Assembly (NCBI GenBank): GCA_018881555.1 | Contig: JACAXG010000070.1 | Coordinates: forward strand, 2,294,001 to 2,358,000 | DNA: 64,000 nt | Direction: 5' to 3' | Origin: Amblyornis subalaris | Lineage: Eukaryota > Chordata > Aves > Passeriformes > Ptilonorhynchidae | Shown here: in pieces, positions 39,003 to 50,310 of the stretch | Numbering within the stretch: the stretch's first letter is position 1 | How the letters are laid out: each line of letters starts with the position of its first letter | The notes under the pieces: model-generated | Database searches by the model: none | Seen by the model: only the letters and a program-made list of their open reading frames with translations | Told to the model about the DNA's origin: nothing | Translations under genes and position numbers: made by a program

Positions 39003-41240
39003 ACTTACCAGGCAAGGAGATGCTCCTTAAATAAGGTAACCTATTTTTAGCAACGTTTGGAATTATAACACCCCTATTGTCTTACTTATGTTACCACAGT
39101 GGCCAATTTGGAATGGGATGGAAAAAGTTTTGGAGCTTTTCCATGCCAGATTCCCTGCCCTGAGCATGGAGCAAGTTTAATTTGCTAATTACAACNGAGG
39201 ACTTACCCAGACACCATGCCCCTTCCCTTACAATGTCACAGTTTCAATGGGCATGACCTCATCTTTTCTGATGCCACACGTTTCTTCCAAGGTGAACCTT
39301 TACATTCCTGAATGTGAGCAGTGTGTAAACTAGTTTATGCCAATGACATGGAAGTTGTAACAGGGGAAATGTATCAATGTAATAATTATGAGTCATCTCA
39401 TTCTTAATAGTAATAACTGAAGCTGAAATATTGTACTCACACAGACAAGGTGAACCTATATAGGATTTTGAGCTGCTGGGTTCAGTTGGGGTTTTTTCAC
39501 ATGAAAAGTGTAATTTAACTTACCCCTCATGGATGTACCTATTACACTCTTCCACAGCCCAACCCCTGCCATCCTTACTTGCAAGACTGCTCTCTGATTC
39601 CAGGTTTCCACCAAACCCAACCTACCCTTGCTCTGCACATCTGATTTGTGCTCCACACAAGCTGGGGTTATAACACAGAGTAACACATGGACCGGTACTT
39701 CAAGGTCCTATAGCATTTTGAAGAATCAGATTACAAGCAAANGTAAGGCCACAGACCTTAATTTTGCAAACCTTGTTCACCTAAAGCCATTACTGCCTCT
39801 CAGACACTTGCCACCACTCATGGTTTTGGGATTACCCCAGATTGCTTTGATGCAGAGTTAGACACATCAGATGAAACCACCTTCAGCTCACATTCATGCA
39901 CACTTACTGCCAGAGGAGAAGAAGGAGTTCCAGCTTTTCCACTCCTCCCAAAAAAAAAGATGTTGAAAGCAATCAGCAAGGACTGGTGATGCTTCTGACC
40001 TTTGGCAATGTGAATGTGTGGCTGTAGTCTCTCCACTTTGGTAAGATCAGCCTCAGCTGAGGCACACAGCTTTCCATAAAGGGAAGGTTAGTTCCCTACT
40101 GCTTTGAGTAGGGAAGATTAGGGCTTAGTTCAATACATGCAACTTATTACCAAAATTAAGACCTCTCTCAAAAAAAGCTGTAGAGTTTTGCCCAAAGGCA
40201 ATAATCCTACTAGAGGGACTTAGAAATGTTCATCATTGCTGAAAGTACATTTAACTGAAACACTGGATTTTTTTTTTGTTGTAGAAAATGAAGATGATTT
40301 TATCAAAGGTACTACAGAATATATGCAATGTATGAAGAGTTGTGTGGGGGTTTTTTTTCTCTGCTTTTTTTGTTTGGTTGGGATTTTTTAAGTGGTGTTT
40401 GTCTACCTACAGTGGCAACTATGTCCTTTGCAATACATAATGTAATGTGCTGCTGTTGGAGCCCTGGTACTTCAGTTATTTTAGGGCAGTTATGTCAGAA
40501 TGAAAGAAAAAAAAAACCTCCTCAGTGCTTTACATTTAAAAACTACTGGCATGACATGTGCTAATTCATTAAAAAAAATCTCATTCATCAAAACAATTCA
40601 TTTTTTGTTTGAACAGGCTGAATAAACAATTTCTTACTGATTTAATCCTGGCAGCCTTTCTAGTGACAAGTGGCTCCAGTTCATGTACAAGCACCACAGT
40701 GTCCTTAAGTATCAAGAACAAATTGGGTACATAAAGGACATTTAGTGATCACCTCTGCATGACTGCCCAGCATTCCCACTCGCCTTTTTCTCCCCCTCTT
40801 TTAATTATTTTTCTATTGTAGCAAATGCCATTAAAATCTTGAGTTTATCAGAACATTCTGAGAAACATCTGGGTTGGATCCTTTCTTTTCTTTTTCCTGC
40901 CAATGACGGGCTGACATGGCACGAAATGTTGTCCTGAATCAGCACTAGATTGTGTACTTTCAAAAAAGGTCACAGAATAGTGCTGGAACAGTGAACAGTC
41001 GCTTGGAAATGTGCTTACAGTAGAGCTCACTCCTGTGAAAACAGAGGAAAAGTTACAATATTTTCAATTCTTTGAAATGTATACTTTCATTTTGATTATT
41101 ATCTCCTTTTTCAGTAAGCATAAAGGCAAAATCTTTGTGTACCATGATGAACTATATATACTAATATCCAACAGGTACATAAACGTGTGACAAAAAATTA
41201 AATATATTAAAAATAGATCAACAACTGGTTTACTTGCCCT
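39003..41240. other. Non-coding DNA with T/G-rich patch
   Basis: No gene is recognised. A T/G-rich low-complexity patch lies at about 40338-40395. TTCCCTACT and AGTAGGGAA form a 9-bp inverted repeat with a 6-nt loop (40092-40115), and GGGAAGGTTA and GGGAAGATTA are near-direct repeats beside it. Confidence 0.55.
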
Positions 41241-41295
41241 GAATTGACCAGGGAGTCGGACTGGATGATTGTTGTAGATCCTTTCCAACTGAAAT
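41241..41295 (+). mobile_element. CR1 LINE 3'-terminal fragment
   Basis: GGACTGGATGATTGTTGTAG followed by ATCCTTTCCAACTGAAATATTCT is the final segment of a CR1 element of the ATTCT-tailed type, plus strand. Only about 55 bp remain, so the 5' truncation is extreme. It passes directly into the pentanucleotide array that follows. Confidence 0.75.
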
Positions 41296-41408
41296 ATTCT
41301 ATTCTATTCTATTCTGTTCTATTCTATTCTGTTCTGTTCTGTTCTGTTCTGTTCTGTTCTGTTCTGTTCTGTTCCATTCCATTCCATTCCATTTTGCTCT
41401 ATTCTGTT
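41296..41408 (+). repeat. (ATTCT)n/(GTTCT)n/(ATTCC)n microsatellite
   Basis: The array has about 22 pentamers in blocks: four ATTCT, one GTTCT, two ATTCT, eight GTTCT, one GTTCC, three ATTCC and then degenerate units. It continues the terminal repeat of the CR1 fragment. This order suggests expansion from the CR1 tail followed by spread of point variants. The frame at 41244-41432 is a translation of the repeat. Confidence 0.93.
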
Positions 41409-44200
41409 ACAAGTCACTCGGTTCTTCTGTGAGTCAGGTCCAGTCAATCTGAGATGAAGCTCCTCTCACACTAAGTGCTGTGTGTCTCTGCACTCTGGAC
41501 TTCAGAATGGGTCCCTCAGCTCAGCACTATTTGGCTACTCTCCACACCATCTTTCAGGACAGCTTTGCCTTGAAACTGCTAGGAAAAAATGGCACCCTCT
41601 TGCACTTGAGTTCGGTTTCTTACGCTGATGTAATAGTAGTTGTGCTACTATTTTAGCAATGAACATATTTTTTTCCTGGTTTTTATAGAAGCAAGTTCTG
41701 AAGAGTGACAGCTTTCATGCACCCAGGTGGTTTTCCCCTTCGTGCACCAGCCATACCACCACTAACCCTCAAACTCCACATGTGATGCCCAAGTCTGACT
41801 GTGAAATACACACAGCCTGTTCCACCGTGACTGGAAGCCAACACAGGGAGAAGCAAGGAGATTTGGTCTACCTGATTGGTAGTATCCACAAAGAGGTGGG
41901 AGCCAGAAGAGGCCAAAATAGAAAGTGATGAAGCTTATGCCAGCTAATGAGAGGCAGGGAAAAAGATGATCTCTTCTTTCATATTCTAGGCTATTTTGCA
42001 GGCTTGACTACTAACAGTGATTTTTTTTTTTTTTTTTTAAATCTTATCAGGTATGTTTTACCAGTATGGATGAATACAAGAGTTTTTTATATCCATCTTA
42101 TTAGTCAGTTTTCATCAGAAGATTCCATGTAGCAGCTTATGAGGCAAAGATAGGTAGAAATGCAAACCATTCAGCAGCATCCACCACTTAATTTTCCCCT
42201 CACAGACCAGGAATGGTGACTTTCCCAACTAGAAACGTATCAGCTTAAACACGGGTTGCCAACAAATGCAAAAATTAGGTTGCAATTTCAAGAATCAAAA
42301 TAATTTCTCTTCAAAATCATGTAATAATTTTTCTAAATCTAAATCTTCCCCATGTCTCCTTGCTACATGTCATCTAAAAACTACATGACCTTGAGCTGAG
42401 CAGTTAGTACTTGTATTAGTCAGTACTTCCAACTATAATTCGCATCTTTTTGAAGAAATCCCACCTTATTTAAATGGAATAAATTGAAAAACTAAGTAAC
42501 AAAAAACCCCAAAACCCTGNAAAAGCTCAACTCTTCCACTCCTGGGCATGCTGTAAGCTTAGATCTCCTCCTCTTCTCTTCCAAGTGCACACAAGGAAGG
42601 AAGGGAGCCTGGCAGTTACCGAGTGTTTTACTGAAAATCAAATCACATATGAGAGTTTCCAGTGACTTTTAGTTGCATATGTTCAAATGAAAGCCCATGC
42701 AGGTTTTTTTGGGGTTTGGCTGATTGGTTTTTCCATGAAAGTGATTTAAAGCTGGTGGTTTGAGCTACTCTTATTTTTTAATTAAAGTTTAATGATGGTG
42801 GAAGGCAGGGAGGACTCTGCCAGCCTCTAGAAGTAGTATGGATGAGTCTCTCTGGAAAACACTCATGGCAGCATACAAACCACATGGGCTGGGCACACAC
42901 AGGGAGGTTGTCACTGTTATGTGAACACTAATCTCACATGGGAAAAAACCCCAGNACTGATTTTGACCCCAGAGTCTACAGCGGCCTCCAAGCAGGAATG
43001 TAGTCAGGGGAGAATGGAACAGCAAAGTGGCCAAGACAGAGCGGGAAATGGAGCCAAGCAGTCCAAATTCTTACACCCATGAAGGAAATACATAAGCTTC
43101 AGATCTCATATCCTTCAGATTCATGGCACAAAACCATATTTTCAGGGAATACTGATGGAGGACTGGCTGCAGCACTTTGAACTCTTGAGAAAAGCAAATG
43201 TTAGGAGAGAGGTTTGACCAGTCTGCCTCCAGACACTTCTCTCTTCAGTGTCCCCAATAAGAGGAAGAACACGTTACACCTTCCAGAGGATCAGCAAGCA
43301 GAAGGTAAGCAAGATTTTGGAGTATTGTTTTCACTGAGTATTAGAAGGACATTTATAATGCATCCAGAGAGCTTCCACCATTTCAGAATTGAAAAGTGTC
43401 TCCCACAGCTGGGTGGGATAAGGTTCACATTCTTGTGTTTCCCCATCTTTTTCCTCTCTGACTTTACTCCTCAGAACAGGCTCAATTCCTTCTTACCTCG
43501 CTCAAAGACAGCTTTGCACACATTTCTTCTTCCTGTTTGCATCTTTTTGTCCTCCTCTTCTTTTACTCTCAAGCTTTCCCTTCAGCTCCAGCTTGCTTCC
43601 TGTCCCGCATCACCTTCCCCCATCTGCCACATCCTCCACACAGTCCCCAGCTCCTTCTGCTGCTGCGGGACCAAACAGTGCCGGAAAATGTCCTCCTCTG
43701 CCTTGGGAGGAAGTGGCAGGTTTAGGAGGGCTGGTGAGCCCTGGAGAAATTTGCAGCAGCAACTCCTGCATGCCTGCCTGTGGGTGCAGAGACACCCAGC
43801 ACCATAAATCTGTACTCCTTCTGGATTTNGAAGATTTTTTGAGGTAATCTTGGGAGAAATTATTTGCTTAGAAAACATCTGTTGCCATACAATATCAGAA
43901 TAGAGCAGGAAAAAGGGAAGCTTCTTACCTCAAATTGTGTCACTTTAAAAGCTGCCACTCCCAGTTTTTGCAGCAAAACAAAGAAAGTCTTGTTGGGGCA
44001 GTGGGCACCACTTCCCCTGCAGCTGGTGCTGGAGGTGGAATAGCTTTCCTTGCCAGTTGTGGGCTACTTCACAGATGTCCTTTTGTTCCCCTTTCACACT
44101 AGCCACAATTTCCTCTTAAACTTTAATCCTCTCTCCGTTTCTAATGTATGCAAATATATGCCAAAAATCAAGTCAGAGTTACAAGACAGAGCAAGTTATT
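41409..44200. other. Non-coding DNA, no gene recognised
   Basis: An 18-base T run lies at 42021-42038. The 197-codon plus-strand frame at 43214-43807 lies largely in pyrimidine-rich DNA (43430-43640) with several other frames open alongside it on both strands. It shows no domain. Isolated Ns occur at 42520, 42955 and 43830. Confidence 0.5.
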
Positions 44201-44222
44201 GGGATGGGGGTGGGAGGGAGGG
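44201..44222 (+). other. Canonical G-quadruplex motif
   Basis: Five G-runs (3, 5, 3, 3 and 3 Gs) are separated by loops of AT, T, A and A. Four or more runs of at least three Gs with one- or two-base loops is the strongest class of predicted quadruplex. There is no promoter or gene next to it to suggest a role. Confidence 0.85.
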
Positions 44223-46585
44223 AGACGAGGAGGCAGTGGAATTTCTTTGTTAGTATAAATATTTCAAGGATCAAAATAGTTTAGGAAAATGTCTGAAAGC
44301 AAAGAGTGAAGTGTCTTTATTATCCACGCTAACCTGTGGGAAAAGGGAATAGCTGAATTTTCTATTCTGCACAGTTTACATGAAAAGGGCTCGCAGAGCA
44401 AGGAAGAAAACGTCTGCTTGTCCTGCCCATATGCCAGGTTTCAGCCAATGTGCTGATGGAGGAGACACTTTCTCTCTCCTGGGATTACTCAGAATTCCCA
44501 TTTTGGCTCCTCCTAGGTCCAGGCCAGCAGCAAGCTGCAATTCCCATGGCTGCTCAAGTTCCATGATCAATTGCTTGAAGGACTAGTTCTCGAAATAAGC
44601 AGATACACGTGATCATCTCCAGCAACAGATGAAGATCACAGGGAAATGCCTGAAACATAAGAAAAAAAAAAAATTCCAAAGTGAACAAAATAAAAAAAAA
44701 AGAAAAAATAGAAGCATTAATTGCTACTTAAGTGGGAAAATCTGTTTCTGGTGGCATGTCCAAGGCTCAGGCCAGTGATGGGGGAGCAGGTCAGGAGAAG
44801 AGAGACTGGTTCCATTGCTGGCTGCCATTACCCCAGCTACCTCAAGTGCCTTCTCACTTCTCCACATGTAAAAAAAGGCTTTGGATGTTGGAAACTGTGA
44901 AGTACTGGAAGATCTATTAAAAAAAAAAATTAGAAGATTTTCATTTTATCAGCCATGAGAGAAAGTTTATTTTGAGTGCCTACAACATTTATCTTTTCAC
45001 CTTCTGAAAGGAAACTGTTTTCTAATGCCCTAAACTCACTGCCACCATATGTAGGTACAAAGCAGTTGCATTCAACGAATTCCTGACCTCTCATCTTTGT
45101 GCAGTGTCAGTTTTCCTCACAAAACAGAAAACTAAGATAACTGCTGAGATTTGAGCTCTTGGAAAGGAAGCTTACTGTGCAGTTCACATGCGTCTACTCT
45201 GTTCTTTGTCTCCTCATTTCCTTTTAATGACACCTACTTCTTTCTGTCCTTCACACCTCCCTCTCACCTCCTTCTGTTCAACATCCTCATCTCCACCTCT
45301 GCCATCAATCATGTTCTACTGTCTTACTGTCTACCAGTCTTTCTCTTTCCCTCAGTCCCATAAGTCCTCCACATTTGTGAATATCATGTCAAAAAACCCC
45401 AAAACATACCAGTGTAACCTAACCCGTAATTTTGAAAATGTCAGTAGTAACTTTTTGACAGAAAGGGATCTTTTGGTCACAGAAATACTGGGTTCTACTA
45501 GAGAATAGGGAAAAAGAGGGGGAGATGAAAAGCATGGTTTCAAACTGAAAAACATACACNAGGAGATCTTCTCTCTGAGTTCTTTGTGCAGAGATAAGAC
45601 AAGAGTTTTCTTTACGAAATGGTGCCTACCTTTATGGAGGAATGCAGCCAAGCCACTGGGCTGTTGAGGTCTCACTGCTGGGTGTCGCCCTCTAGTTCCA
45701 CCACATGTAGGTCTGCTATGGTTCCCTCTAGTTCGTCTCCTGTTACTCCCTCGGGCTGTCAAGGCTGGAGCATGAACACCCACTGCCAGCAGTTTGGGAG
45801 CACTGGTTCGGGCTCTATGGGCTGACACAGCAGCTGTCCCTGGCATGGGACCATCTGACATTTAAAGAGCTGTGAGCCTCAGGCAGTGAGCACGTGTTTT
45901 TGCTGGCCAAAGGAAACCTGAAGCCTGCTGGCCAGGATGTATCTTACTAATGTCCTTTTAACAAATTTATGGATAGCGAGGTTTTCACAAAGGTTTTCAC
46001 TAGATTAGTCTATTAACTTGTGAGTCTATCCATTTCAATCCAAGAGTCTCGATTACATTAAGATTTTTACGTAGGTGCATCAGATGATATCTGAATGACT
46101 CAGCATCTTCTAACATAGTCATTCATTGTGAACNTCTCAGTGATACAACCGGTGCTATCATTTGTCCTATTCAGAAATGGAGAATAAAGTGTGGAAGGTN
46201 AAACTGGTTACCTGATTTAATCACCCATAGGAAGTTTCTGACAGGGCCTGAAGTAAAAGACAGCTCTCTGAATTGCTCTGCCACCTCTTTCATGAATCCA
46301 TTCTGATTTCTTAGACAAAAGGCANAGGCAGACCTTGTGGATGCAAAACTAAAATTATTCTTTTTTGAAAAAAAGCACAGATAATAAAAGTGTTTCAGGT
46401 ATTGATAACAACGGGGGAAGGGTCCAAGCCTAACTGTGAATGCCAGATTTGGGGTAAAAACTGCCATAAGTTAAAAAAACCCAACAAACCAAGACTGATA
46501 ATCTTTTTCAAGTATGTGTCTATTGTGTCTATAGGTATCAATGTGCTGGTGTGTCAGACCTCTCCAATATCAGACACTGGTTTTG
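44223..46585. other. Non-coding DNA with A-rich tracts
   Basis: A-rich tracts lie at 44661-44673 and 44691-44710. The minus-strand frame at 45352-45861 (169 codons) crosses an N at 45560 and has no recognisable domain; the plus strand is also open over part of it. Near 45.98 kb GAGGTTTTCAC and AAGGTTTTCAC form a short direct repeat. Confidence 0.5.
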
Positions 46586-46610
46586 GGTCACTCACTTGTT
46601 CTGAGTGACC
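46586..46610. repeat. 9-bp inverted repeat, 7-nt loop
   Basis: GGTCACTCA at 46586-46594 and TGAGTGACC at 46602-46610 pair perfectly across CTTGTTC. Outward extension is possible only with G-T wobble pairs. It shares the CACTCA/TGAGTG core with the inverted repeat at 46930-46963. Confidence 0.88.
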
Positions 46611-46929
46611 TGAGCTTGTGAGAAGATATTTCTGAGGTAGACCAGGATAGGAAGACAGGCAGGGTTGTTGTTTTGGGTATTCCTTATTCCTACTCTGATG
46701 TACCCCTAACCTCATTATGGACTGATGTCTTTCAGAACAATTGTGGTCTTGCAAAAACCATCTTTGCTCTATTTGGGAAGGAAAAACTATGTATCCAAGA
46801 CTTCCATAAAGCAGCCTATACATGAGTTTACTGAAGGCTTGGNATCTGCAAGGTCCACCTTGAGTTATATTTGCATATAAAGGCCATACATAAAGCCAAG
46901 ATCCAGCAAAAAATATTCTTATCTTGAAA

Positions 46930-46963
46930 CTCACTCAAGACAAACTTCAAACTCTTGAGTGAG
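46930..46963. repeat. 11-bp inverted repeat, 12-nt loop
   Basis: CTCACTCAAGA at 46930-46940 and TCTTGAGTGAG at 46953-46963 pair perfectly. One mismatch outward is followed by two further A-T pairs. It resembles the smaller inverted repeat about 340 bp upstream. Confidence 0.88.
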
Positions 46964-47639
46964 ATTTCTGATGCTGGTACAAAAAACTCATGAGCCCAGT
47001 TCTTTGTTGGAAGACCAGCTCCAGAGCCCTGCCTAAACCCCAGTAAGCATCTCAGAAGAAACAAAGGTGGTGGATTAGATCTTGATGCTATTCTTGAAGG
47101 GCAGATGAGAAGTTTCTAAGGTAAAGAAACATTTCTGTCGCATGAAGTTTAAGATCAGTTACCTGCATCCATTAGTGGCACTCCTTGTTAGCCATGGATA
47201 TGTTCTGCAGTTCAGAGAGAAGTTACTGCAGATGGACTTACGCATACACATGGAGCAAGGTATAGAGTTCAAACCATAAGCAGAGTATGCATGCATGCCT
47301 GCTGTACCAAAAGTTCTGTCATTTGACCCACGCAGAATATTTTTAAACTTTAGTTTTTGGCTGATAAGTATTTCAATTTTGGTTTTTTGCTGAGAGAACC
47401 TCTTTTTTTATTTTATTTTTCAGCAGGAAGGCAAATCATCTTTGAATACTGCCAAATATAACAAACATTTACAGATGGGTTGGTCTGCAGCTGGAGGCTT
47501 TAACTTCGTAGTATTTATTTGAAATATCAAAGCCAGCAGAGCAAGGCTAAAACATAGTGGGCACAATTCATAGTGTTTTGGCTCTTGAGCAAATAGCAGT
47601 TGAACTTAGAGGTTGGGGTTTTTTTCTTGCTGAAATGGA

Positions 47640-48090
47640 ATTTATGCAGATGTGCTTTGCACTAAATTCATTAACAATTACATCCTGGTGCGGTTTTCAC
47701 ATTTTTGTAAGGGATCTGCATAAGCACTAATTAGATCTAAAACAATGTTACTGTGCAAATTACAGTGCTGATTGTTCAAGTCGCCTTACATTCTGCATCT
47801 GCTTTGCGACGATGATAACATAGGTGCATGCAGTACAAATGCCAGCCTTTTACATTTAGTAGGACTATTTATTTAAAAAACAGCATTGAACNGACAATGC
47901 TGCAGTTTAAATATCTCAGAGATGCTTTTAGGTAATATTGTAAAGTAAAATAAATACTAATGCTAATAAGTTGCATAAACTAATTGCCATTTCATTAGTC
48001 AAAAGTGATCTTCTCTGAGGCACATCCACATTCCATTTGGCAACAAGTACCAACTGAGTATAGCTAAATGAAAGCAGTGCTTTGCAAAGA
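47640..48090. promoter_or_regulatory. Candidate conserved non-coding element
   Basis: An even-complexity, AT-rich, repeat-free stretch dense in developmental-factor-type words. These include CTAATTAG (47727-47734), AACAATG and ATTGTT (SOX-like), GCAAATTA, and TAATGC and CTAATTG near 47.96-47.99 kb. It has no long open frame and contains a nested palindrome at 47871-47912. The texture is that of vertebrate conserved non-coding elements near developmental genes. Conservation itself cannot be seen from one sequence, so this is inference. Confidence 0.3.
47871..47912. repeat. Nested 18-bp imperfect palindrome, 6-nt loop
   Basis: The inner stem CAGCATTG (47881-47888) pairs with CAATGCTG (47895-47902) around the loop AACNGA. 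Beyond a 3-by-3 mismatch (AAA against CAG), ATTTAAA (47871-47877) pairs with TTTAAAT (47906-47912). Fifteen of 18 positions pair. The N is in the loop and does not affect the stem. Confidence 0.85.
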
Positions 48091-48499
48091 CTGCATTCGT
48101 ACTTGAATGGGGGGAGGACAAGACTGAATATCTCAGTTCTACTGCTTCAAACCATGGAAAGGAAATCTCTGACTCGCTTACTCGACTTCAGTTCCGGATA
48201 ACGCATGGCAGAGAAAGGTCACTAGGAATACACTCTATTTTTAAGGAAACGCTAGCACTTCAGTATGTTGGTCCCCACTCCACCTGTAATGCTCCCAAGT
48301 GTGATAAGGCAGCATTAAGCTTTAAAGCCACTTTAAAGACAAAACTTTAAATTCTGTCATTGTGCTGTTCTCTATTAATTTTGGTGCGAGTTGAAAAAGC
48401 AGTACAATAGGATGGGATCTGAGGTGTCATGATGACATTCATGTATGCAATGAATGTGATACCATCCAGCCAAAATCACTTTCAGAGCGAGTCATCCAG
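48091..48499. other. Non-coding DNA, nothing recognised
   Basis: No open frame, repeat or RNA gene stands out between the candidate conserved element and the CR1 end that follows. Confidence 0.5.
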
Positions 48500-48688
48500 G
48501 GTTGTCAAGCATTGGAAGGGGCTGTCCAGGGAAGTGGTAGGATCACCATCCCCAGAGATATTTAAAAGATGTGTAGATGTGGCACTGAGGGACATGGTTT
48601 AGTGATGGAGTTCGCAGTGTTCTGTTAATGTCTGGACTCATTGATCTTAACGGTCTTTTTCCAATCTCAATGATTCTGTGATTCTGTC
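48500..48688 (+). mobile_element. CR1 LINE, 5'-truncated 3' end
   Basis: The final roughly 190 bp of a CR1 element on the plus strand. Landmarks: GCATTGGAAGGGGCTGTCCAG; a GGTAGGATCACCATCCC block; AGATGTGGCACTGAGGGACA; TGGTTTAGTGATGG; a CTGGACTCATTGATCTTA block; CCAATCTCAATG; and the terminal ATTCTGTGATTCTGTCA. It is truncated, non-coding and of the same general subfamily as the 19.1-kb copy. Confidence 0.92.
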
Positions 48689-48689
48689 A

Positions 48690-49558
48690 TAAAGTTCTTG
48701 CCTCCCAACCAGCTATACCTTCCCTCAGCGTACTAACCAAGCACACAGACATGCCAGCAGTGTCCCGGTATGCCTGCCTCCCGAGCCTTCCTTGCAGGTG
48801 GAAGCAGTGCCACAAGACCAGTACATGTGTGTGAATTCAAAGGCACTATACTCACACTCACAACCTCAATCATAATTTTGTGTAAGAGCAACAGTACTTC
48901 CCCGATCAGATGAAGCCTTTGGGAGGGATAGGGTAATCTGCAAGAAATTTTCCANCTTATGTCCCTTACAGAAGAAGCCAGGAAGAAGCCATGACTTAGG
49001 AGACAAAAGAGTTTCCCATTACGGCTACTAGAGCATGAAGGATGTCTCTTCTCACCAGGCTTTCTACAGCTCTGATGGGAAGTGAGTGGAAAACATGAGG
49101 GTTTACTTTTTATGGTAAATACTGGAGGGATGTCAGCAGCGCAAGAGAATTACTTGGGGGACTGAGGCAGGAGCAATGCCTTACTCTGGGAGATCCACAG
49201 GCTAGAAGTACCTACATCTGCCAAAACCTAATAATTTTCTTAGNACCCTGTTTACTTGTGGTTAAGCATTTCTGTTCATCTATCCACTCTAGTTCTTCTT
49301 AAACAAAAAAATTAAATTTCATCTACTTCTAGATTTATGCATGTCATATCAGGAATGACAAAGTAGAATAGGACTCTTCTGCCTGGAAAAGAAGGGAAGA
49401 TTACAAAAGTTGAAAAAAATGAATGGTGCAAAGAGGGTGAATATGGATGAATTGTTTATTGCCTCTTCTGAAACAAGACTACACTGCTAGATGGCAGGTC
49501 CAAAATACATTAAAGATTCCCCACCTTGACACATAGCATGAGGTTTAGCTAGAGATGA
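48690..49558. other. Non-coding DNA, no gene recognised
   Basis: Unremarkable sequence leading to the LTR. Isolated Ns occur at about 48955 and 49243. Confidence 0.5.
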
Positions 49559-49722
49559 TGTCCTGGGTTAACCCTAAAATGCTGTATTCTATCACCACCC
49601 ACATACTTCCTCAGTAAGCTGGATCGTTCACGGTTACACACCTGGTCCTTGAGGGTATGCTCATGTGAGGTAGGCTGGCACTCCTTATCTCAACTGAGAT
49701 AACCATTCCGGCCAAAGCAAGC

Positions 49723-49845
49723 ACCACCCATCCTGAGTAGATCATCTGAGTTAATGGCTCATTACNGAACTGGGCAAGCATGGACGAAGAGAACCTCAGA
49801 ACCACCCTGAGCGGATTATCTCAGTCAATGGCCCATTACCGAACC
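49723..49845 (+). repeat. Duplicated segment in LTR 5' part
   Basis: TGAG-TAG-ATCATCTGAG-TTAATGGCTC-ATTACNGAAC (49734-49770) recurs 73 bp later as TGAG-CGG-ATTATCTCAG-TCAATGGCCC-ATTACCGAAC (49807-49843) with about six changes. A more diverged third copy may begin near 49685, where TTATCTCA and TGAGATAA also form an 8-bp inverted repeat with a 2-bp spacer. Repeated enhancer-like blocks are common in retroviral U3 regions. Confidence 0.7.
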
Positions 49846-50042
49846 AGATGAACACCAACCAACAGAATGCCAGAAACCGTTTGCTCCCTGGAGAAGCCTC
49901 ACGTGAGCTCATTGCCAAAGCAACCAACAGAACATNGGGAAAATCCTTTTCCGTTGTGGAAGTGCCTGCCCCTGGGGGAGGTACCAGCCTGGAAACACGA
50001 CATAAAAGCAGGCTTTGAGATGGGAGAAACCACTCCACTCCG

Positions 50043-50310
50043 CTGGACTGGACTCGATTGGTCTACCAGGACTACTCCACCCCACTCCTCTGGACTGGAC
50101 TCGACTGGTCTACCAGGACTACTCCACTCCACTCCACTCCACTCCACTCCACTCCACTCCACTCTACTCCACTCTGCTGGACTGGACTCGACTGGTCTAC
50201 CAGGACTACTCTACTCGACTGGACTCCACTCCACTCTACTCCACTCAACTGGACTCCACTCCACTCCTCTGGACCGGACTCGACTGGTCTACTGGACTGG
50301 ACTACCAGGC
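50043..50310 (+). repeat. Tandem arrays inside the LTR
   Basis: Four copies of a unit built of CTGGACTGGACTCGACTGG followed by TCTACCAGGACTAC occur at 50043, 50090, 50177 and 50269. The last is interrupted by an extra CTGGACTGGA. Between them are runs of the pentamer ACTCC, including 50121-50175 (11 units, two of them ACTCT), and a second ACTCC/ACTCT/ACTCA series at about 50221-50268. Several frames are open through the array on both strands purely because the unit lacks stops. Confidence 0.92.

Noticed and set aside
40960..40990. TCACAGAATAG resembling a reverse-strand CR1 tail
   Set aside because: The following bases do not continue into CR1 sequence.
43214..43807. 197-codon open frame, plus strand
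   Set aside because: Pyrimidine-rich DNA with several other frames open on both strands; no recognisable motif.
45352..45861. 169-codon open frame, minus strand
   Set aside because: Crosses an N, no domain, composition-driven.
47400..47432. T-rich tract ending in CAG
   Set aside because: Acceptor-like, but without donor or coding frame; likely chance.
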